A stretch of DNA of 64,000 bases from Myrica gale (lineage: Eukaryota > Streptophyta > Magnoliopsida > Fagales > Myricaceae). The notes below the pieces were generated by a model. The model was given only the letters and a program-made list of their open reading frames with translations. It made no database searches and had not been told where the DNA came from. Positions 1 to 11,039 of this stretch are shown one piece after another; position 1 is the stretch's first letter, and each line of letters begins with the position of its first letter. Position numbers and translations under genes: made by a program. The stretch is taken from the NCBI GenBank assembly GCA_963930655.1, contig OZ005609.1, positions 13,374,501 through 13,438,500 on the forward strand, read 5' to 3'.

Positions 1-109
1 TAAATTTGATACAGTAGCTATAAAAACTTATTTTCGTGGCAAGAAAACAAAAAATTCCATAGTCGGGCACTTAAAGTAGGCTGTTGGGTTAGGCTCCGTT
101 TACTGGGCC

Positions 110-1085
110 GGTGGGTGGGCTCCTAACGAACTAAAAAGTGCAAACCCTATCCACGTTGTCAAAAGAATGCCCTAGCTTCCGTCCACCCTAGAAAACCCAC
201 CTGGGCGTGGTGGTTTTTATTAAATAGATATTTTTAAGATATTATTAATACGCACACATCTTGATACGAAAAACCGCTAAAGGTTGGTAAACAAATATGT
301 TTCACAATAAAAAGCAAGGGTTAATTATATTTTACACGCACGTAGTGTGAGAGTTCTGATACTTTGTTCACAATTCTTTCAATTTTGAGACATTTCACTA
401 ACGTGGTTTGGGGACTTGACGATTTGGACCCCGCTGTCTATTATCCGTTATTTCGAACAGAAAAGTCAGTCACGTGTTTAGCACGTGGCTCACATGTCCA
501 TTTTATCCTCAATATTCAAAAAGACATAATTACACTTTACACTCATGTGATTTGGAGGGTCTAGCATTTTGCACACCGTTCTTTTATTTTTGAGACACTT
601 TGCACCCCAAAAAATCAGTCACGCGTTTTGCACGTTGTTGAATTTTTCGTTAGAAATAACAGATAAATTGACAGGGGTGCAAAGTGTTAATACTCTCAAA
701 CCACGTAGGTTCAAAGTGTAATTAATCCTATAAATAATGTAATTGCGATTTCTCTTAACAAAACATACCTAACATTCTCGTCTTTTTAGATATTTTATGT
801 TGTGTCGTAAGAGATGTAATGACAAATAACTAGATATTTGGATAGATAAGGGATAATGAGAAATATTAATGGGTAGAGCAGAAAAGAAAGAAAAAAAACA
901 GAGGATATAAATGAAATTAAATCCCAGTGAAAACTAAAAATTAATACTTTCATAGTTTTCATTGATTATAAAATAGATTAACCTATGACAATTGAGAATT
1001 TAGATCTGAGATTGAAAAAAAAAAATTGCATCTATTGGATGCTTCCTACCCAACTTAATTTTTCTTGTACACTACAAGAAAATCA
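110..1085 (+). repeat. Direct repeat, copy A (interrupted)
   Basis: This stretch matches 3030-3495 in the same orientation, from the aaaaagtg/caaaccctatcc block through the tagatattttt, gatttctcttaacaaaacatacc and ggatagataagggataatgag blocks to the ggatgcttc block near 1040. Copy A carries about 495 extra bases (roughly 243-738) that copy B lacks. No coding capacity is recognised. The two copies could be old LTRs of a short element or a local duplication; no clear TG...CA ends were found. Confidence 0.7.
317..729. mobile_element. MITE-like element with ~50-bp terminal inverted repeats
   Basis: The left end begins agggttaattatattttaca and the right end, read in reverse complement, begins aggattaattacactttgaa. 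The similarity continues for about 50 bases on each side, through gagagt...ctttg. It lies wholly inside the segment that copy A of the direct repeat has and copy B lacks. No open frame for a transposase is present and no convincing target-site duplication was seen, so the superfamily is unassigned (MULE-like is possible). Confidence 0.6.
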
Positions 1086-2220
1086 GGCTCCCTCCACACG
1101 CTATTTTGCAATCCACATCATCCTGTCACTAAAGTGCATGCTTCATCCACGACTACGTGAAATTCATCACAGTTGAAGACGAAATCCTCGACCATACATC
1201 AACGTCGTGTTTTGTGGTTAGCGAAGCTTTGAGATACTGTTTACTGTGGCACCCACCAAGTTCCACATTACATCTCCATGATACATCGACAATGCAGGTG
1301 GTCATGAAATTGAATTTAGCTAGTCACCATTCCTCTACCATCTGGTTCCGTCAAGAGTGTCATATAATCGGTGATGGAGATCGTCGCCTTTGGTTTTCTT
1401 CTTAATAATCGTCATTGTTGGTTAAGGATCACTCTTCGCTGTGGCGGATTTATTGTTAGCCCAATGCAAAACGTTGATTTTTTTAATAACTAATATCTTT
1501 CCTTTAACCAGGCTTCTACCTAAAGCTCAGCCTAAGCTCAGCCACCCACTTGCTCCCAACCTTTTTTTTAAAAAAACATAGGTCACCCTGTTTAAATTCA
1601 ATTTTTCTCCCTCTCCCTCTCCAGACGCCTCCTGCTCCTCCACCCTCCTCCCTCTCCAAACCTGCACCGCCGACTCCCTCTCTGCCTCTCTGTGCCTCTC
1701 TAATCCACCACCAGCGCCGACTCTCTCTCCCTATCTACCTCTCTTTGGATCTCTCTCTCTCAAGTCTCATTGTCTCAGACTCTCAGTCGACTCTTTCTCT
1801 CTCTCAAGTCTCATTGTCTCAGACTCTCCGCCACTGCTGGTTGCTTTCTTTTGTTGTGGAGTTGTTGGGGAGTTTTTCTTGAAGTTCACATCTTATTGAC
1901 AAAGAACAGAGCACTTACGCAATCAAATAATGAATATTACAGTTTTTCCCTTCTATCTCTTTTTCTCCCCATTCGAAGCTTTAATTATAGAGGGTTCTCA
2001 ATATACCATCTGTCAAGAAAAGTCTGAATGTTGATCTAAAATTTGGTTTCCATAAAGTATTTAAGACGAATTCAGCCAATACGAGGAAGTTTAAAGTGTG
2101 TCACACTTCCAGTTCAAAGTCTTTGTAAAACATGTTTGCAGAGAAGGTTGCGATATTATAGCCTTGGTTTTATATTAAGAAATATGGTTTCACATTAACT
2201 AGTGCCTTCGAAATATACAG
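1086..2220. other. Non-coding or unrecognised stretch with pyrimidine-rich tract
   Basis: From 1157 to 1405 there is an open frame of about 80 residues that resembles no family I know. From about 1600 to 1860 the DNA is strongly C/T-rich and contains two copies of a roughly 31-base block (ctctctctcaagtctcattg...) near 1757 and 1799. That would fit a 5' untranslated leader or promoter, but I cannot connect it to a start codon of a real gene. Confidence 0.4.
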
Positions 2221-2316
2221 ATTGAAAGCAAGGAAAATCTGATTGAATTCTACAAACAATCCCACACACGGAGATTGGATGAGAAATTGATCAATGAGGT
2301 GGCAAAGAACACATAT
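2221..2316 (+). pseudogene. Exon-like fragment, 32 codons, cut off by LTR-like DNA
   Basis: A 96-base block is open in one frame and is bounded by canonical splice signals (atatacag before, gtaagtg after). It encodes a charged peptide beginning IESKENLIEFYKQSHTRR and ending VAKNTY. The ending resembles the C-terminal part of plant En/Spm-associated proteins (Transposase_24 type), but this is a weak impression. An LTR-like segment starts within a few bases of its donor site, so the rest of the gene, if it existed, has been separated or lost. Confidence 0.35.
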
Positions 2317-2319
2317 GTA

Positions 2320-3040
2320 AGTGATGATACCAAAAATCACCAATAGCCGGAGCTAATCAGACTTGAAAGGGAACAAGAAGAGGGGTGGCATCGGATCCGG
2401 AGACTCCGATGCCTAAGTCAGATCTAAAAAATAATTAAGTATTAGAAGAGCAATTAAAACTTAAGAAAATATAAAGGGGAGTGATTGTCTATTTATATAT
2501 GGGGGAATTATAGTCCTATAGGGGTCTTAGCACCGCGAGTCTTAGGACTCTTTGAATATATGAGCGGGAAAGCATGAAGGGACAAATTCATAAATGAACC
2601 GGCTGGGGGCCTTGAATGCGCTAATGGACTTAAGTGAGACTACAACTGTTGTATTTTCAATCGGTTGGACCAGTCATATTATGGTCAACCAGTAGTTCAG
2701 TCCAATCATTGTTATAAAAAGGGTACCTTTGGTGTTGTCGAACTAGATCAACCATCTGGTATGGAGGTGCCCTTGGCACACTGGAGTCAGGCCAGTCCTC
2801 TGGTGTGGAGGTGTCCTTGGTGTTGCAGAGTTATACTTGTTCTCAAGTGTAGTAATATTCTTATCCCTGTAATATCAACAATTTGCTAGCGTAGGGGCAC
2901 AAGTTACCTAGACCAATTTGCTGGCGTAGGCACAAGTCGCAGAGGCCAATTTGCTGATACTGAAGTGTCCGTGGTATAAATAAGTTAGACCAGTCACCCG
3001 GAGTGTTCTGTCAAGGGGTACTCATTAAGGCTTCCCAACA
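2320..3040 (+). mobile_element. LTR-like segment plus short tandem repeats
   Basis: The first ~330 bases (tgatgatacc...gccggagctaatcagac) match 8042-8380, the upstream flank of the Tat-type element, in the same orientation. From about 2660 onward come degenerate tandem units of roughly 55-60 bases. They share words such as gttagaccagtc, ggtgtggaggtgcccttgg and ggggtactcattaa. The last unit (about 2975-3035) matches the reverse strand of 12895-12990. This looks like a solo or rearranged fragment of the same retrotransposon family. Confidence 0.6.
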
Positions 3041-3495
3041 AACTAAAAAGTGAAAATCCTATCCGCGTCAAAAGAACGCCCCAGCTACTGTCCACGGTCC
3101 ACTCTAGAAAGCTCACCTAGCCCTGGTGGCTTTTATTAAATAGATATTTTTAAGATATCGTAATCGCGATTTCTCTTAACAAAACATACCCAACATTCTG
3201 GTCTTTTTGCTATTTTATGTTCTGTGTCTTAAGAGAAGCAATGATGGACAACTAGATATTTGGATAGATAAGGGATAATGAGAAATATTAATGGGTAGAG
3301 CGGGAAATAAAGAAAAAAAAAAAAGAGAGGATATAAAGTTAAATCCCAATGAAAACTATGGAAGTTAATACTTTAACTTCCATAGTTTTCATTGATTATA
3401 AAATAGATTAACCTATGAAAATTGTTAAAAAAAAATGTTCGTCTACTGGATGCTTCGTGCGGAACTTAATCTTTCTTGTAGAACCTACAAAAGAA
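3030..3495 (+). repeat. Direct repeat, copy B (uninterrupted)
   Basis: This is the shorter partner of 110-1085. It runs straight from tatttttaagatat into cgtaatcgcgatttctc, where copy A carries about 495 extra bases. It also has a short local inverted repeat (tatggaagttaatacttt / aacttccatag) near 3357-3385. No gene is seen. Confidence 0.7.
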
Positions 3496-3995
3496 GGTAT
3501 ATAATTAAAGAACAAATTGACCTGTTCAAGGCTAGTAATTTAAAAAACAATGTGTGTTCTTTTTTAATTGTTATTAGTCAAAATAATCTTTCCAGTTAAA
3601 CACAAAATAGTAAGATTAAATCCATGTAGTTTTTGTTAGGGTTAAAAATATACTTTGCACCTTCCAACTATTGTAGTGTTAATAGTTTGCATCTCAATCT
3701 ATTATTTTTGACTCTTTACATCCACTAATTATTGATTTTAGACATTTTGCACAACCCGTTAAAGTTTTTGTCAGTCATTGCCAAAAAAAATTATGAAATA
3801 ATTTCATTTTGCGCACCAAAAAAATCATTTTATGTCCAAATTAACAAAAAAAAAGTTTTAACAATGTGACAAAAATAATATACTAAGGTGCAAAATGTGT
3901 TTATTCGTTTTTATTATTTAAATTATATTCTCTAATTATTTCACTCACATGTAGACCAAACTTTTATTTAATTAATAAGCTCAACACATATATAT
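3496..3995. other. AT-rich intergenic DNA
   Basis: No coding region is recognised. Around 3640-3740 there is loose similarity (actttgcacc, gtgttaatagtttgcatctc) to the ends of the 317-729 element, so a decayed relative may be present. Confidence 0.35.
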
Positions 3996-4192
3996 GGGTA
4001 TGTTTGAGGGTGAAAATTTTGGGTATTGGGGTTTGAGAAATATTATAAAGTAAAGATATGTTATGAGAGTCGGTGAAAAAGTGAAGAGATAGAAGATTTT
4101 TAATAAGTATTATAATAATAAAAAATTATGTGATGAATTTTTTATTATTAAACTTAAAATTTTGAGCCCAAATTATTCGGTCCAAACATACC
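3996..4192. mobile_element. Short MITE with gggtatgttt termini
   Basis: The left end reads gggtatgtttgaggg; the right end in reverse complement reads aggtatgtttgg. A 3-bp tat flanks both sides, which fits the 3-bp duplications of PIF/Harbinger-type MITEs. The internal sequence is very AT-rich and non-coding, with the word gtgaaaaagtgaagagat that recurs in other MITEs of this window (14984-15171, 23253-23544). Confidence 0.55.
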
Positions 4193-4195
4193 TAT

Positions 4196-5221
4196 AGTAC
4201 TTAATTGAAATAAAAGACAAAATGTGGAGTCAATATCGAACTTAGAATCTCAATTCTGATATTATATACGAACCTATCACTTATCCTAAAAACTTAAAAT
4301 GTTAGAATGGACATATTTTATTATTTTAATTATATTATTTAACAAGTCGTATGTGAAATTAATTACGTAGCGAGAGTGCGAGATCTATATTGTAAACATG
4401 CCAATGATTAAACAGACAGTCAAAGCCATGCATAATTAATCCTACCTTATTCCCTCCCCACTTGGTAAGAGTATGTGATTAGCATTTTTTATACAACCCC
4501 CGAACATGGGTCTAAATAAGGTAAGAACTTCCTAATCCGCAATTTTTAGAGTAGGTCAGCAGCTAATGGACGCACATGAACAAGAGACAAAATATTAACT
4601 ACTACCTCCACGGCATATGGCTAAGAGCTAGCTAAGCTACACATCAGCCGACTCAATTAGAAAATATTGTGTCGCTTTGCGTGGCTGCAAAGTTTGTTCC
4701 AACTCTGCTCTCGGAATATGCCTACCCGCGCGTTTCCTACGCTCTCCAAAATTTTTATATTACTGCAGCTTTTTGCGGCTCTCGGCTTCTGAAGGGTAGG
4801 TCCGGTTTTATACTATAAGTAGTCAGCTTTCTAATGTTAGAAAAATAAACCAAGTGGGTCAAAGCTGATAGCACGACACATCAGAAACATGCCTTTTGTT
4901 AATCTTATTTGGCACACCAAAAATAAACAATTTGGTACAGTTGAACACGATTTTGGAGGATGTTACTGTACATATGCCTAGTGTCCCTGCGATGTCATCA
5001 CAAATTCCATGTCCCAACAAGCTCGGACGCGAAGGATGCATTAACTTCTTGTTGCTGTCATTGGTTGCTCGACACTTCAAAATTTGATTGCATGCCGAGC
5101 AAGTTAAAAATTGATTTCACTATTATTTTCTACTCGAGGAATTAAATACATTTTATACTTTCTAACAACGACGACGACGGTGGTTTTGAATTTAGAAGCA
5201 TTGCAATCAGGGCTATTAATT
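4196..5221. other. Intergenic, no feature recognised
   Basis: AT-rich DNA with short open frames only. Overlapping frames at 4859-5145 on both strands show no family resemblance. Confidence 0.4.
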
Positions 5222-5620
5222 TTAAGAGAAATTGACAATGTAGTCTAGTTTTATACCACATTAACGATTTAGTTACTAAGTTTCTTTTTTTGACAATATG
5301 GTCACTGAGAATACATAGTTGTGACGATTAAGTTTTTTCGTCAAACTTCCGTTAAATTTTTAACCAGAATAGCGGTCGACCGGTTTATTTACCTTTACGG
5401 TAAAGGTAACTTGTAGCGGTCGATTGCTACATGAATCGGACGACCGCTTCATGTAGCGGTCGACCACATTCTATTCTGTTAAAAATTGACGAAAATTTAA
5501 CGCAAATACTAGATCGTCACAACTATATATTCTCAGTGACTATATTGTCAAAAAATGAAATCTAGTGACTAAATTGTCAAAGTACTATAAACCTAGTGAT
5601 TAAATTTTCAATTTTCCTAA
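5222..5620. mobile_element. Foldback/MULE-like element with >100-bp inverted repeats
   Basis: The left arm (ttaagagaaattgacaatg ... gtcactgagaatacatag ttgtgacgat) is matched in reverse complement by the right arm (ttaggaaaattg ... gtcactgagaatatatag ttgtgacgat) over about 110-120 bases. The centre (about 5370-5465) has repeated gcggtcgac words that can also pair. There is no open frame for a transposase. Long inverted repeats with no coding capacity suit a MULE-derived or foldback element. Exact ends and target duplication are uncertain. Confidence 0.65.
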
Positions 5621-6222
5621 TTTTAATAAAAATATCTCAACTTAACTTATACGTGTGTACACGTATTTGGAGTTTGTCATAATATTAAATCTTATAGTGC
5701 AATCATATTCGAGCTCGATATATAGTGAATATCACGAATTGTCTATCATTATAAAAAGTTAAAAAATAAAAAATAACAGAATATACAAAATATACAAAAT
5801 ATCTAAAATCCGTAATTAGTAAGTTGTGTGATACAAAATATCCCTTTTCTCATAATTCAAATATTTGGGTCATCCTGCCATTCTCGGCCTATAAAAAGAA
5901 TAGGTACACGCATATTCTCCCCGTATCTCAATACACAAATTCACGTACTAACTACTAGATTTTTCTTATAAATTTTTTTAAGATCTTTATAATTTTAATA
6001 GAGTTGTAATATTTACTTATATTTGAGTTTTATAGGTTTTAGTGTAAAAGTTAGTAAATATTTTTAAAGATATTTAATTTCTATTGAGTTGGTAAAAGGT
6101 AAAAAGAGTGATGATTTGATGTAATTTTTTAATAAAAAAACATTGGAGGTTGGTGTAAAAGAGATAGAAGATTTGTTATAATTTTTTTTAGTAAAGTCAC
6201 TTTGAGCCCTTAAACTATCAAT

Positions 6223-6371
6223 CAAATTATAAATAGGCCTCCAAACTACCAATCTTGTCACATTGAGCCCACGAACTACCAAATTTTATCAAATCGCACT
6301 CTGAACAAAAATATGGCAGTTAGTGGGCTCAATGTGTCAAGATTGGTAGTTTGAGGCCTATTTGTAATTTG
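6223..6371. repeat. Inverted repeat, ~48-bp arms
   Basis: The arm at 6223-6271 (caaattataaataggcctcc...) is the near-exact reverse complement of 6324-6371 (...gaggcctatttgtaatttg), with a 52-base spacer. It could be a small MITE remnant or the end pair of a larger decayed element. Confidence 0.7.
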
Positions 6372-6498
6372 CTTGTGGATTCTAGGGTGGTTCGATTTCT
6401 ACCATTGTTGAGTTTCTCAATTTTCTTTGGTTCTTTTGGGTCGCTGCAACACGTGATTCTAGGGTGATTCGATTGTTAAAGCAAATCAGGTAAGCGGA

Positions 6499-7083
6499 TA
6501 AGGGTGAGTAAATTTTTTTTATTCCACTTCCAAATTCTGAAATTCGATTTCGGTTCCAGCATATACCGAAACCGGAACTGGAACTGTAAATTCGTGCGGA
6601 ATTACCAGAATTTTTAGTTTTGATTTTTCTAAAAAAATAAAATAAAGTATAACATATGCAATTCGATTGAATGTTTATTTTAGAATTTAGATTTTGGATA
6701 TAAATTTTACATTTATTGTTAATTTATGATGAATAACTAAAAAATACCGAAATTGTGAATTCTAATTTTTTTTTAAATAGGGCCCAAACTAAAGTTTAAC
6801 ATATGATGAGTACCGAATTTGTTTGAATGTTTATTTTAGAATCTAGATTTTGGCTGAATGTTTACATTTATTGTTAATTTATGATGAATAATAGAAAAAA
6901 TTTCTAAAAATTTTGTCCAAAAAATACTTTTAGCTCGTTAGGGTAAAAAAAAATCTAAAAAAGGCCACATGTCCAACCATAATTTTCGGTTCCGATTCCG
7001 GAAAAAAAATTGCATTCCGATGAATATCGATACGAAACCAAAATTGGTCATTCTGGTTCCATCCATTTTGGTACTCACCCTTA
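6499..7083. mobile_element. hAT-like MITE with perfect 8-bp target duplication
   Basis: The 585-bp element has perfect 12-bp terminal inverted repeats: TAAGGGTGAGTA at 6499-6510 and TACTCACCCTTA at 7072-7083. It is flanked by an identical 8-bp direct repeat TAAGCGGA at 6491-6498 and 7084-7091. Eight-base duplications are the signature of hAT transposases. The interior is AT-rich, with many ggttccg/cggaacc-type words and no transposase frame, so it is non-autonomous. Confidence 0.85.
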
Positions 7084-7091
7084 TAAGCGGA

Positions 7092-8041
7092 GCTATTATA
7101 CTATTTTTCTTCAAAAAAATGTTGAGCACGTTTTCTTAAAAATTTTGTGGAAAAATAAGGTTTTACTGCAAGCTTATGTTATTTTGAAAACACGTGTGGA
7201 ATTTTAAAGGCATACTGAGATCTGTTTATATTTACTGTTGTAAATTCTTTCTAAAAAAATTATGTATTTTGCATAATATAATATCTTATTCTAAATTATG
7301 TTATTACATATTATACTGTTTTCAAACCCCAAAGCGATGTTCTGTTACTCATATTGTTGTTGGTACCAACATATTGTTACTTTTTCTAAGTGCACACATT
7401 CTTCGGAGTGATTTCTGTGTTAGTTTCTCCCTAGTGCACACTTAGCATACGTGGCTAAGTCATAGTAGGGCACACTCCATTTACTGTTGATTTAATCGGT
7501 TGGCTCGTTGGTTAAGTCGTTGCACAACCCTTCTATAGGGGTAAATGTGGCTTACTGTTAATGCCAAATGGGATTTTTTAGTAAAACTATTAATATTTAT
7601 TGTTTTCTCTATTTTCAGAGATTTTCAAAAAATGTGTTAAGCATTAGGTTTAGATGGCATGTGGGCGGGAGTAGTTTTATTTAGGAATTTGTACAATTAT
7701 ATCTTTAAACATTAAGGTTATAATGATGTTTTCTTTCGAATAAAAGAGATCAATTTCTTTAAGTTGTTTATTGAAAATTCCACTATTGATTTTTGGGGCG
7801 TGACAAAATAGGCCCAAGAACATACTTTACTTTCACAAACAATTTCAACTTATATTTACTCGAACTCCTAACCTTGAAGTTAATGAATTTGGAAGGTACT
7901 AACTGGATTACAGCCCAGCTAGTAAGCTCGCAATTGGTGTTTAAGTGCTTAAATCTTTGACACTCAAAATTTTGGGCATGATTAAAAAATTACAAAATAA
8001 TTTATCTCTTTCCCATCAAGTTATTATGCTTCATTATAATT
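7092..8041. other. Intergenic, no feature recognised
   Basis: AT-rich sequence without a supportable gene. Confidence 0.4.
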
Positions 8042-8380
8042 GATGACGCCAAAATCATCATGAGCCGGAGTTGATTAGACACGAAAGAAATAAGAAAGAG
8101 GGTGGCGTAGGATGGGGAGACATTGATGTCAAAGTTAGATCTCAATAAGTGTTAAGTCTAGAGAAGTAATTAAAGCTTAAGGAAATATACTGGGGGTACC
8201 TGCTATTTATAAGGGGTGCTAAAGTCTTAAAAGGAGTCCAACGATATGGGTTTCATGACTCATTGTCTTACTTGGAGTCCTAAAGCCTTTTGAGTCCTTA
8301 TCTTTCCATGAATCGTGGACAGAGTAATTTACGCTTATGTGGGTTGAACGCCTAGAATGTGCTTGTGGCCTTGGATGAGA
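8042..8380 (+). mobile_element. LTR-like piece upstream of the Tat-type element
   Basis: The segment (tgatgacgccaaaatcatca...) matches 2320-2650. It lies immediately before the gag remnant and in the coding orientation, so it is best read as a 5' LTR fragment, probably shortened. No matching 3' LTR was found downstream of the integrase, and the N-terminal half of gag is missing. Confidence 0.55.
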
Positions 8381-8399
8381 TTGCACATCTCCATTCAAC

Positions 8400-8765
8400 A
8401 CCCCCTGACCAGCGTAGGTACAAAAGGGACCGCGATCTCGACTGTTCTCGCTACAGAGACCAACGACGACGAACTGATAGGGATCGCTCACCACGACCCA
8501 TGCAGCACGATCAACCACCTTTTGAAAGGCGTCTCTTTCCTACTTTCACCGCTCTCAACACCACCCCTCGGGGAGATTTTAATGCAGATAAGGCAAGACT
8601 CGAGCGTCAAGTGGCCTCATAATCTCAAAGCGCCACCAACGAAACGAGACCGGAACAACTTTGTGATTTCCACGAAGATAATGAGCATAACACAGACGAT
8701 TGTTGGGAGCTTAAGAGACATATTGAGTACTTACTCCAAGAAGGAAAGTTGTAGCGTTTCATACT
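8400..8765 (+). pseudogene. Ty3/gypsy (Tat lineage) gag C-terminal remnant
   Basis: Across two frames the DNA encodes an arginine/aspartate-rich stretch followed by words typical of Tat-lineage gag: GEILMQIRQ, then APPTKRDRN, then (after a frame change near 8660) a CDFHEDNEHNTDDC-like zinc-knuckle region and a KLKRF-like tail. In the family, gag forms the virus-like particle. The N-terminal gag region is absent and the frame is broken, so it cannot make a working protein. Confidence 0.7.
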
Positions 8766-8959
8766 AGAGCATGGCACCCCGCGACGAGACCGTCCTCGCA
8801 ACTAAGAAAGGGAACACCCCACGTCGCGACAACCAACCTGTTATACATAATCTACACCCCAGGCAGACTTACCCCTATCACCTCCTCTTCGAGGGGTGGT
8901 CTGGACAATCCTGGGAGGACACAACATCAACGACCCTAGCAGGAGAGTGCATAAGACTT

Positions 8960-9420
8960 ACATGCATAAAGCACAACACCAACAAGTTTTTCTTGCAGAA
9001 CAACGCTTCACAAAAACCGATGCAAAAAGAGTCATGCTACCTCACAACGACGCGCTTGTCATCACTATCATGATCTCCAATTTTGCTATTCAGCGGGTAC
9101 TCATTGACAATGGTAGTTTGGCCTATATAATCATCTCTGGAGCTTACGACCAACTTGGCATCAGGGAATCCCCCCTCATACCTTGTGGAGTTTAGTTGTT
9201 CGGGTTTGCTAGAGAACGGGTCAGCCCAGTAGGCTTCGTACTACTGCCGGTAACTATGAGAACCTACCCAACCTCTGCTACCACCATTGTCGACTTTCTC
9301 GTGGTCAACAGACAATTCTTATACAATGCCATCATCGGATTCTCTACTCTGGTCGCCCTTCAAGTCGTCTCCTCCATTTATCACTTAACCTTAAAGTTTT
9401 CACCCCTATGGGGCTAGGTG
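8960..9420 (+). pseudogene. Ty3/gypsy aspartic protease remnant
   Basis: The frame around 9040-9190 reads PHNDALVITIMISNFAIQRV and then LIDNGSLAYIIISGAYDQLG. That is the Tat-type protease with D-N-G-S at about 9104-9115, where this lineage usually has DNGSSA. A stop follows near 9193 and the frame resumes with FGFARERVSPVGFVLLPV, the usual C-terminal part. In the family this enzyme cuts the gag-pol polyprotein. It sits between gag and reverse transcriptase as expected. Confidence 0.75.
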
Positions 9421-9676
9421 TTGTCAAAGAGGATTAGCGGGCTTCCCAAAGTTGCTGCTATTTCGCTCTCAAAGGTCTACCCAACCAGGAATTATGTCAG
9501 GTGGTGGAGAAAAGCCAAAAGACTACCGACGACACTCTTGCCGAACCTCTATCAAATGCCGCCGACCTAGAAATTGATGACCCGGCCCAAAAGAAAATGG
9601 TCCGACCCAAAGTTTCTGAAAGCCTAGACGAAATTGAGAGGTCACATCAAGGAAGACAATATGTATCCGCACAACG

Positions 9677-10590
9677 TTGACTGGAACCCTACACGATAGC
9701 CTGGTTGAGTTCTTGGTACAAAATCACACCCTATTTGCTTTGTCCCATTCAGATATGGAAGGAATCGATCTAGAAATTATTGCCCACCAGTTAAGCATCT
9801 TACCAGAACTAAACCGATTCGGCAAAAAAGGAGGACCTTCACCCCCAAACGCAACCAGGCAGTTGTTGAGGAAGTCGGTAACTTGCTAGCCGCCAACTTC
9901 ATTCACGAAATGCATTACCCTGACTGGCTCTCTAACACGGTCATGGTAAAGAATGTCAATATCGAATGTGCGTTGACTTCAAAGATCTTAATCGGCCGTG
10001 CCCAAAGTGATAGTTTTCCACTGCACCGTATCGATTTGTTGGTCGACTCCACCCCGAGCACGAAATGTTATTATTCCTCGACGCATTTTCGGGATACAAC
10101 CAGATACGTATGGCGGTTTCCAACCAGGAAAAAATGACATTTGTTATTAACAGAGATTTGTACTACTATAAAGTCATGACCTTCGGGCTAAAAAATGCGG
10201 GAGCCACCTACCATCGGCTTATCAACCTCATGTTCAAAAACCAAATTGGGAGAAATATTGAGGTCTATGTGGATGACATGCTAATCAAAAGCACACGTGC
10301 TCAAGATGATTTGGTTGACCTTGAGGAAACCTTCTGCGTTTTAGACAGATATCGCATGAAGCTCAATCCAACTAAATGCACCTGGATCTTCTCCAGCAAA
10401 TTTCTAGGATTCCTATTATTGAGCCGCGGTATAGAAGCCAACTCAGAAAAGATACAAACAATCATGCAATTACAACCCCCGTATACCACACAGGAGATGG
10501 ATCGTCTCATCGACAAAGTATTGGCCTTCAGTCGGTTCATATCCCGATCTACTAACAAATGTTTGTCATTTTTTAAAACTCTCTGCAGCA
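9677..10590 (+). pseudogene. Ty3/gypsy reverse transcriptase remnant
   Basis: The RT domain is spread over more than one frame from about 9880. Visible motifs include FLDAFSGYNQIRM (family consensus has an Asp that binds metal here), FGLKNAGATYHRL and the catalytic YVDDML near 10265-10285, then NPTKCTWIF...FLGFLL (the primer-grip side). In the family this domain copies element RNA to DNA. A frame change occurs near 10100. The motif spelling is that of the Tat/Retand group. Confidence 0.85.
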
Positions 10591-10597
10591 GCTTAAC

Positions 10598-10980
10598 ATG
10601 GAACAACAAGTGTACCACGACATTCACGATATGTTGTACCTATACCTTGCAGTCAACAACGGGGCCCTCAGCACCGTCCTGCTCCGCAAAAAGGATGGAC
10701 ATCAACGTCCAATGTACTATGTAAGCAAAGCTCTACGAGAGGCCAAGGAACGATATTTCCCCATTGAGAAAGCAGCGTTCACTTTCCTTTTCACAGCTCG
10801 GATGCTCAGACCATATTTCTAGGCTCACACAGTGGTTGTCCTCACTAGCCTGCCGTTAAAGAAAACACTACTGAACATTGAATCCTCAGGGCGAATGACA
10901 CAATGGGCCATTGAGTTAGGCAAATTTAACATCCACTACTAACCTTGTACGACAGCCCACAGACAGGTCCTTACAGATTT
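10598..10980 (+). pseudogene. Ty3/gypsy RNase H remnant
   Basis: The translation LYLAVNNGALSTVLLRKKDG and YYVSKALREAKERYFPIEK and ARMLRPYF is the standard RNase H domain that follows RT in Ty3/gypsy pol. An in-frame stop follows RPYF (10820-10822), and a further stop interrupts the segment reading GKFNIHY near 10940. RNase H removes the RNA strand after first-strand synthesis. Confidence 0.8.
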
Positions 10981-11039
10981 TATGATTGAAAGTGAGGACT
11001 TACACACGGAGCCGAAACAGCTCGTCGAAGCAACTCCTC

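Noticed and set aside
7490-7550. tRNA-like or SINE-like words (ggctcgttggttaagtcgtt)
   Set aside because: The A-box resemblance is partial; no B box, cloverleaf or poly(A)/(T) tail follows.
8219-8518. Minus-strand 99-residue frame over the LTR/gag boundary
   Set aside because: It is the antisense shadow of the gag remnant and LTR-like DNA.
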